Shown one piece after another: positions 22,546 to 29,460 of a stretch of 29,460 bases of DNA. The translations under genes and the position numbers were made by a program. The notes beneath the pieces are model-generated. The model did no database searches. It saw only the letters and a list, made by a program, of their open reading frames with translations, and had not been told where the DNA came from. Numbering within the stretch: the first letter of the stretch is position 1; each line of letters starts with the position of its first letter. The stretch is from NCBI GenBank assembly GCA_015478945.1, contig JABUQX010117092.1, positions 1 to 29,460 of the forward strand, in the 5' to 3' direction. This DNA is from Trachelipus rathkii. Taxonomy: Eukaryota; Arthropoda; Malacostraca; Isopoda; Trachelipodidae.

Positions 22546-23990
22546 TTAATAACATATTAAAGGTTATTGGATAATCATTAGATATTTTTTGGTCATGACA
22601 CATGAAAACGCAATAATAAGCAACCCCTGTACTTAAAACAATATATGTTTAAAGGCGCAAATTTTAGAAAACGACCGAAAGAGAGTTTAAAGACAGGTTA
22701 CAAGTAGAAGTTTGATATTATATCAAAACACCTAGAGATGTCAAGTAAATAATAAAAAAAACGAAACCAAGTTACAGCTATAGGATGAAGGATTAAATTG
22801 GAGAACAAAACCATAGTAACCACTTTCCGGAAATCTCGACAAAAGAAGAAATGATAGGAAAACCGAGAAGATTAAGAAATATTACAAAGTAATATACGGT
22901 GACAAAAATATTCCATGGGAATATGTGAAAATGACATATGGTCAAAGAGAATACTTAAACAGTGGTAGCTAAAAAAATGTCACCAGGAAAATGAAACGCG
23001 AAAGTCTAAATTTTCTCTGGCGACAAGAGAATAAAAAGAGAATATATCTAAATATAGATCTTCAGAGCCTGGAAGCACTGCAGGCTATTGGAGAATCAAG
23101 AATATAAAGCATAATGCGCCTCCACATTATTAAAAAACGCTCTCACCACATATATTTTCAGGCAGCAAAAAGGGAAAAAAAGAAGAGAATAAAGAAGCTT
23201 GTCGCGCACTCGTAAGGGGCAACCCCACCCGCAAAATACTAGATGGTACAGAAAAACAAAAAACACAGAAATTTGTGGTTTGTAGTTTTCGAAATGTATT
23301 TTTTATATATGTGGTAGACCTAACACCCGAAACACTGATGGCCACGCGAGTGAAATGGTCCAGTCGCATAGACTAACGCACAATAGAGAACATGTGATAT
23401 ATTTGCAAGGGCAACCCCGTCACAATACAAACGCTGGATAACCCATTGAGACCAATAATGTGTCACAAAGAAACAAAGAAAAAAAAAAATTAATAGACAA
23501 AAAAACTCAAAAGAAAAATAGAATGAACGAAAAAAAAAACCAAAAGAAAACATTGCAATAAGACGAAAGAAAAAATTCACTCGCGCAATTAATCGATACT
23601 GGGAAAAAAAATATAGAACAAAATAAGCATAGACAACCACTGAAAAAGAACAAGAAAGTTTTACTGTTCTGACACAACCTGCAAGACGGAGGACGAAACA
23701 TCCAGTATTTATATATGAATACGATACGAATGAACCTTAAATTTCTACAATAAATAGGAATCCTGGAAAAGTCGCCAGATGAACTTAGTGAGTTAATAAT
23801 AAAGCCAATCCTGGTAAAATAATATTATATAAACAAACAAATCCTTTCATTAAAATATGGAAAAAATGAATTTTGATCAACTCAAATGTAGGTCTTACTA
23901 TGAAATGAAAACAAATTGAAAGGAAATGAAAGACATCATGTACTATGCGTAATAAATATAATAGATTAAACGAACCATCTTCTTTTGCTT
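22546..23990 (+). other. A-rich interval between the upstream ORF and the protease relic
   Basis: The plus strand is A- and G-rich, which fits a decayed sense-strand retroelement. No domain is identified. A short open piece at about 22880-22965 reads 'VIYGDKNIPWEYVKMTYG'. The minus-strand frames at 23130-24006 (64-106 codons, F/S/L-rich) are shadows of this composition. A string 'DTTCKTE' near 23671-23691 slightly resembles a protease DTG site but is too far from the rest of the domain to be accepted. Confidence 0.3.
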
Positions 23991-24255
23991 CTTTTGGAAG
24001 AAACATCTATTGATAATAGATGATAAGGAACCAAAGTATGAATAATTAAACCACAAGAATTAATTGGGAAACAAAAAAGTAGGCAGTATAGAACTCACAA
24101 TAAATGATGAAGGAAACGTTCCCTGGTTGATTGGAAAGAAAACTTTAGAGAAAATAGGAGCAGTATAGACTTCGAGAACTGGCTAGTGCCAATCAATAAA
24201 GGCTATCAGTGCAAAGCGTTTCACGAAACTATACATATAAATTCACCATTGTAAA
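23990..24255 (+). pseudogene. Retropepsin-like protease relic (C-terminal part)
   Basis: Retroelement proteases cut the element's polyprotein. Seen: an 'SSFASFG' strand at about 23970-23990, where the family has a '--F-FG-G' flap region. After a frame change come 'VGSIELTINDEGNVPWLIG' and 'KKTLEKIGAV' over 24079-24165. A further one-base shift gives 'IDFENWLVPINKGYQCKAF' to about 24250. The 'PWLIG--TL--IGA--D--N' pattern matches the second half of retroelement aspartic proteases, where the short hydrophobic strand before 'G' sits near the dimer core. The catalytic D-T/S-G triplet is not found with confidence upstream. The relic sits about 290 bp before the integrase on the same strand. Confidence 0.6.
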
Positions 24256-24499
24256 AGGGTAAAGAAATGATAAAACATTCTGAAGTATTGCATTGTAGTT
24301 AGAAATATGGAACCTGCACAAAGAGTGGCTTGGATAATAGACCTCGGGAATGGTTGGACCAACAAGGAAAATAATTGAATAAAAAAGAATATAGTGCAAA
24401 AACTTGCATTACAATATCGACATAGCTAAAAGTTGTGTGGAATTAATCTGAGGAATAAGTATGTAAATGAATGCGTCGTATAAGAAGAAATGAAGAGTA

Positions 24500-25610
24500 T
24501 CAAAGATTCCACGCAAAGACCTTGGAAAATGGATACTAATAATAGACATAGTAGTCCAATGTGCAGCATACTATTTAGCAATTTAGAATCATATTAATTC
24601 GAATAACACTAGTAGAGAAGCCATATATGTGGGAATTGCTATCGCGCAAAAACATATTTAATGAAAGCTGTCGGGCCCTTCGATTATGGAGTACTTCAGA
24701 AAATAGGAAAATAGTAAAGAATTTTTACATGATGGTCTGGATCTATAATGAGAGCTACAAGAACCTTAATTCATGCAGACAGACTCGGATTAAAAAAGAT
24801 AATAGACCATTCTCATCTGACAGTAGGTTAACAAGACGTATATATATGCGCCCGAATGTGAGCTGTCCAGGTGTTACTCGGGAACACTCTTATAAGTAAG
24901 ATTAATTACTCACGACAAATGGATAATTCGCGAAATTCCAAAACGACCGAAATGAAAACTACAACGGAAAATTTATGGATCTGGCACCCAGTCCTTATGG
25001 GCATACTCCATCAGAAAGTCCCTGGAGTAATGGAACATGTGAAAAAATTGGTGGGATTAGTTTGAAAGATGGAGTGAGGAAATTGAGAGGGGATACTACA
25101 AAAAACTGGGAGATAGCACTGATGTGGACAATAGCAGCTAGGAATAGTTTATTTATGAAAGATGGAGTATCACCTAATAACGGGCAAGTATTAAAAGGAA
25201 CATTTACTAGCAACATGGCCTCACGGAGTGGATAAACATCGGGAAATAGATAACGGTATGATTACGTAACCAAATGCAATGAGTGAAACACACTCGGTTG
25301 CGGAAAATCATACAAACGCAAAAGAAAGAAAAGGCATAAGGAATAATCCACCGATAGAACAGAGAGGCTGATAAAGAGATTAAACAAAGCCTTGTTCTAA
25401 GCATAAACGAGAACACTCATTTGAAGAAGCAAAAAACAGGGAGATATGGATGTAATATTATAAAAGAAACATGGCAGAAAATGTTAGGAAAGAGGTCCCG
25501 CGAAAATGTCATCCGTAGGTGATGGAAAGGAAGAAGAGTAGCAAGTGAAAACATGCGAGGGCAACCCTTATACAGCGAAGCTAAGCATTAGATGCATCAT
25601 CAACGAGAAT
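24500..25610 (+). pseudogene. LTR-retrotransposon integrase core and C-terminal domain, decayed
   Basis: This is the rve-type integrase that joins element DNA to the host chromosome. A 'KWILIIDIVVQCAA' strand at 24527-24568 resembles the first catalytic aspartate strand ('-ILH-ID-ATR--AA'), with D at 24545-24547. The second site should read 'LTDNGGEF' but is 'LTTNG', a stop, then 'FAKF' at 24909-24938, so its catalytic D is T. The third site is intact: 'SPWSNGTCEK' at 25017-25046 with E at 25041-25043. The helices 'VRKLRGDTTKNWEIAL' and 'ARNSLFMKDGVSPN' follow to about 25185 in one open frame (24975-25235). A degenerate C-terminal domain follows to about 25560, including a 'KETWQKMLGK' strand where relatives have '--TW-GP-KV-G'. 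The D1-D2 distance (about 120 codons) is about twice the usual one, so an insertion or a wrong D1 is possible. Confidence 0.75.
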
Positions 25611-26950
25611 ACAGACAAACAGGAATTTAAACTGTAGAAAGGAAAGGAAGAAAATCAAAAGAGAAGCAAGGGCTACAAAGATCGATACAGTGTACTGATT
25701 CAGTACACTTATGGAATCAGAGACGGGATTGAAAGTATAAATGAGTAAGGAGGGAACGTGTATGAAAAAGTAACGGAGATGGTTATAACATGTGAGGGAA
25801 AGCAGAAGCAGCCTAGCGAAACTGCGAATCTAGAACGAACACGAGATCTATGAAGAAAGAAGAAGAAGAGAGCCAAGCGCAGGAGTGAAAGAACCAAAAA
25901 TGGAACATACGAATAGTGTACGTTGCTCAATAAGTAAATATTAAGGGAAATAATAAGCCTTTAAAGTAATAAGAGAATCAACAATAAAGTCTAAACATGA
26001 AAATAATGCATGTAAAGCAAAGCGAAATGAGAAACTTCAAAGATGGGACATGAAAGAAACAAGGAAACAAAATCAAAGAATAAGAATTAACTAGATGTAC
26101 GAAGCTGGAAAAGGTCAACTAAGAACACAAGAACATAGAATATCAGATGAGCTACAAAAATAGGATTAGACTCCTCTCGAATAAAATCGAAAATGAGAAA
26201 TGGTATAGGATTTGGTGAGAAAATTATCCAAAGCAAACAATAAAAACAATATACGGTGATGGAAATATGGTTAGGGAGATTTCGACAAAATATGAAGCAA
26301 CCTACAGGATAAAGGAAGACAAAAATGGAAAGTAAACCCTGATACTAAAACGCTAAGCTGAGAAAAACCGAAGGAAGTAGTACGAAAGGCTCAAAGTAAA
26401 CCCGAAAGGAATACAACATAAAAGCGACCATTAAAACAGACTAAAGAAATGGGATTACATTGTACATGAAAGTCAGGAGCCAACATGGAAAAGGGAAATA
26501 AATAGCACCAAGCACGCCGTGTCTGCTCGACCGGTTATATTTTGGAGAACAAGGGGAACTTACACTGATTACACACAACATGGCACAATCTTAACCAAAT
26601 CAAAGGTTGATCCTATGCTGTAAATATTCAGAAAAATAGGTATGTGTGGAATAGCACATTAACACAATTTTAGTACCTAAATATTAATACCAGTGGCAAC
26701 TATCTTATCACACGGAAACTCCACTAAAGAGAAGAATTATGTAATTTAAAACCTCCAAGAGAGAATACAAACTACCAACTCTACTCTATGGAAGTTGACA
26801 GATTACTCTGTGTTATGGCTTTAAAAGTACCGCCTAGCGAGAACCTGGTCAATCGTAAAGAGTTTATAAGATTATAATAAATCACTGGAAGTCATTAAGA
26901 ACAGGGAGAATGATAAGGTTCGAAAACACCCCAAAAAATTGAATTGCAGA
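25611..26950 (+). other. Region where the RT of the LTR element would be expected; not identified
   Basis: A- and G-rich on the plus strand with frequent stops. A piece at about 26247-26330 reads 'IYGDGNMVREISTKYEATY', whose start resembles the piece at 22887-22965. No YVDD box, RNase H or LTR is recognised. The minus frame at 25709-25930 is an F/S-rich shadow. Confidence 0.3.
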
Positions 26951-27941
26951 ATTCGAATTTTATTAAAAGGATAAAAAACAACTGATGATTTATTCAACTT
27001 TAAAGGGATATTCTATTTTATTTATTTTGCATTATTGTTTTCATTCATTGTTTAAATTAGTTACTGTTATCTTTTTTTCTCCTAGATTTGTTTTTGTTTA
27101 GTTAAACGAGGTTGAATTGGATTACTTTCACTTTTGAACATTTACTTGCCTTTTTATTCCTTCCATTACGTAGAATTTGATTTCTCTATGATGCCCTTGA
27201 TGTGCAATATTTCATGCATATGCTGTGTAATAGCTCAATATAATGTTGCTGGTCTTCTTGTGTCGTCATATTTTAGACCTCATTACACACACGGTTTTCC
27301 TTCTAGCTTTTCCATATAGGTGTAAGTTAGTATTTTGCTTTTCTCTTTGTTTGCAGGTTTTTAATTCACATTTTTTCTCATAATGGGGTGCTTCTCCATT
27401 GTAATAGTATATGACTGTATATATATAATTGGACTAATTGTGTATGATATGCATTTAATATCCGAGACCATATTTCTGTAGATTATACACGATTGAGCAC
27501 ATTAGACACATTGTAATTTAAATGTTCCTCTGTTGGCACTATTAGTGTGTAATCAGATTGTATATATAGTCCCGCCGTTCTTACAAGAAACTATCTCGAG
27601 CAGATCAAGGTGGATGCGTATATGTTGTGCTATTCCTTCTCTTTCAGTCTCTCGGCTTTTTTTTTGCTGGTATGCTCCTTTTTTACTTGTAGAGACTCAG
27701 AAAATACACATCTAGTCCCGGGTCATACGACTCTGCTGATTGATCTCTGTGGAGTTCCTTTCGGGGTCTTGCTCTGTCGACACTCTCTCTCTCGCATTTG
27801 TGTCCAGCTAGCTTAACTCTATTTCATCTCGTTTTTTGACTCTATGTATATTCTATCTCAATTGTCTCGAAATAATCTCAAACCATAACTTCAAATCTAA
27901 ACCTACATGGTGATATTAATTTTCTTTGAAATTAAAAAATG
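26951..27941. other. T-rich spacer without a recognised gene
   Basis: Three plus-strand frames of 60-68 codons (27134-27319, 27533-27715, 27610-27816) are cysteine-, phenylalanine- and serine-rich through composition and show no family signal. Confidence 0.45.
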
Positions 27942-28125
27942 CAGAAATTTATTTTGAAAATTCAGAATAAAAATAGAAAGACTATTATTTAACAGAAATA
28001 AATTGAAATAAAAAGAAAGTATTTGAAAATTCTAAATAGAAAAAAGGTATTATGTAACAGAAATAAATTGAAATAAAAAAAAATTATTTGAAAATTCTAA
28101 AAGAAAAACTATATATAAAGTCGCA
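27942..28125. repeat. Tandem repeat, unit 65 bp, about 2.7 copies
   Basis: AACAGAAATAAATTGAAATA occurs exactly at 27991-28010 and 28056-28075, 65 bp apart. Each copy is followed by TATTTGAAAATTCTAAA-like sequence. A diverged partial copy precedes from about 27942 (GCAGAAATTTATTTTGAAAA). The last unit decays near 28125. Confidence 0.85.
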
Positions 28126-28560
28126 ATTAAATAGTAATTTAAGAGAATTAAAAAACGTGAAAATTGATAAAAAATTGAAAAATAAGAGAAACTATTAATG
28201 AGAAAAAAATAGAAGACACTTAAACGTGCCCTCCCCTATTATATAATTTGTATTTTTTATTTATAAGTGTATTTTTTAGATTATGTTATACGTCAATGAT
28301 TTATCTCACCTCTCTCACACACTCTCTCTTTGGTATTTAAGGTTATATTTTTTTTAGATAGTATTATTTTTAGATTAAGGTTAACATTTTTAGAATTAAT
28401 ATTGTATCGGTATCAGACTATATAAATATTGGATGTTGTGTGAAGAATAGTTGGCGTTGTTGTTTTTTTTTCAATAATTCTTATTGGTTTGTTGTTCTGT
28501 GTGTTCTTTTTTTGCTTCCTCGGTTTATTCTTTCGTTTAGGATAGACCCTACGACAATGT
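28126..28560. other. AT-rich spacer
   Basis: No gene or repeat is recognised. A (CT)n-like patch lies at 28306-28330. Confidence 0.45.
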
Positions 28561-28570
28561 TGAGAATAGC

Positions 28571-28645
28571 GGGATCGAAACCCTAGCACATAATGTGGAT
28601 CGAACCCACCACAGTTGGAAAACACCCGGGTTGGCCAAAAATAAA
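28571..28645 (-). repeat. tRNA-like segment with pol III box-like motifs (possible SINE head)
   Basis: On the minus strand a TGGCCAACCCGG string (about 28637-28626) resembles an A box. GGGTTCGATCC (28607-28597) fits the B-box consensus and lies about 30 bp after it. A second T-arm-like GGGTTTCGATCCC hairpin follows at 28583-28571. The spacing is roughly that of a tRNA promoter, but no cloverleaf could be drawn, so it is not called a tRNA gene. It could be a decayed tRNA-derived SINE. Confidence 0.25.
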
Positions 28646-29460
28646 ACAGCCTAATGCTTTTTTCTTTTTGGGGGGGAGCGTTTCAGATCTTTTAAAGAAT
28701 CTAATTTTCTGGAGCGGAAACAAATAAAATATAGATCAAATCAATTGAAATATATATTTTTGTATATGTCCATCTCCAAAAGGAAACTTTTGTAAGTTTG
28801 AACTCGGATTGTATACGGGAGCGTTTCATCGCGAACCCTACGAGAGAGCTTATGAAGTCTTTTAAATATTCATCTGTGAAATTTGAAGATTTTCCATATG
28901 CACTCACACTTTAACATGTGCAATGAATGTCGTTTCCTAATTGGTGAAACTTGTAAAGATAAAGGGTATTGGGTATTTGTAAAGTTTATGATTTGAGTGT
29001 TCATTTGCTAATTAATAATATATTTAAAGTTTATATTTATTTAAACTTCGAACATTGTCGCCACTCTCATAATCTGAAGCTCTGTGGAACTATAAGTTAG
29101 CTACCGATTAAGCTTAATAGGCCAGTTGTTACCTTGAAATTAGGCAGCGGCTTTGTACTGGAACCACCCCAAGGGAGCTGCCCAAAACGCCACACAAGGT
29201 CTGGAGTTTTTTATGGTAAAACCAGGGTAAAATATGAAGATTTTTGACAAAAAAAAAAAAAAATAACATATGTATATAGTCACTTATTAAAAAAAATGGA
29301 TAATAAGGCCACACTTTGTGAAAATATACATTTTGATATAATTATATTAAATTATTCGTATATAGTATCACATATTTGGAAATATTCTCAATTATATATC
29401 CATTTTTTGTCGTTTCCATTATCCCAAATCTATTGTATGTATGCTAGCTATCATGATACC
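28646..29460. other. Right-end spacer without a recognised gene
   Basis: AT-rich, with a poly-A run at 29250-29263. The minus frames at 28701-28907 and 29129-29314 have no recognisable content. Confidence 0.45.

Noticed and set aside
23671..23691. Possible DTG-like protease active site ('DTTCKTE')
   Set aside because: The glycine is missing, and the distance to the flap-like region is about twice the usual one.
23130..24006. Minus frames of 64-106 codons rich in F, S and L
   Set aside because: The A-rich plus strand generates them, and no transmembrane protein family is recognised.
25558..25590. String resembling part of 5S rRNA (GAAGCTAAGC)
   Set aside because: Only about ten bases match and no surrounding 5S structure is present.

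Overview
The window looks like non-coding, repeat-dominated nuclear DNA from an invertebrate animal, most likely a decapod crustacean. It is AT-rich, with long (AT)n microsatellites, no bacterial-style gene packing and no intact host gene. It holds at least three retrotransposon lineages broken mainly by short frameshifts. The decapod assignment is an inference: the LINE protein phrases (for example LRWFGHVER, GRPRKRW and NEWRGFV) resemble pol proteins I remember as abundant in crab and shrimp genomes. No database search was possible.

Layout from the left. Positions 1-2090 hold, on the minus strand, the endonuclease, linker and start of the reverse transcriptase (RT) of an EN-RT LINE (family A), running off the left edge. 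Positions 2100-8650 are mostly AT-rich DNA without a recognisable gene. They include an almost pure A/T stretch (2600-3060), a G-rich purine tract (3615-3960), a decayed tandem array with a period near 170 bp (6900-7560), and two hairpins at 8508-8605. Positions 8700-11645 on the minus strand carry a long jockey-like LINE: RT with a YVDD motif, a C-terminal extension, an RNase H-like part and a degenerate Cys/His tail. Its 5' end stops at an (AT)n array. Positions 13727-17545 hold three plus-strand pieces of family A in scrambled order: C-terminal end with 3' UTR and (GAAA)n, then linker plus RT start, then a second C-terminal end cut off by (AT)n.

Positions 18658-19081 (minus) contain a two-exon gene-like reading with consensus splice sites and matching phase. 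It overlaps the longest ORF of the window, 155 codons on the plus strand at 19019-19486; neither is recognised. Positions 19490-21480 are pyrimidine-rich and may be antisense repeat debris. Positions 21950-25610 contain plus-strand remains of an LTR retrotransposon, with the C-terminal part of a retropepsin-like protease followed closely by an integrase core. That order suggests a Ty1/copia-like arrangement, though no RT was found downstream. Positions 25600-29460 hold little that can be recognised apart from a 65-bp tandem repeat (27942-28125) and a tRNA-like element on the minus strand near 28570-28645.

The coding-like parts are relics of selfish elements and do not form a pathway. Much of the damage is short indels with well-kept amino acid motifs, so uncorrected long-read errors are a serious alternative to old decay.
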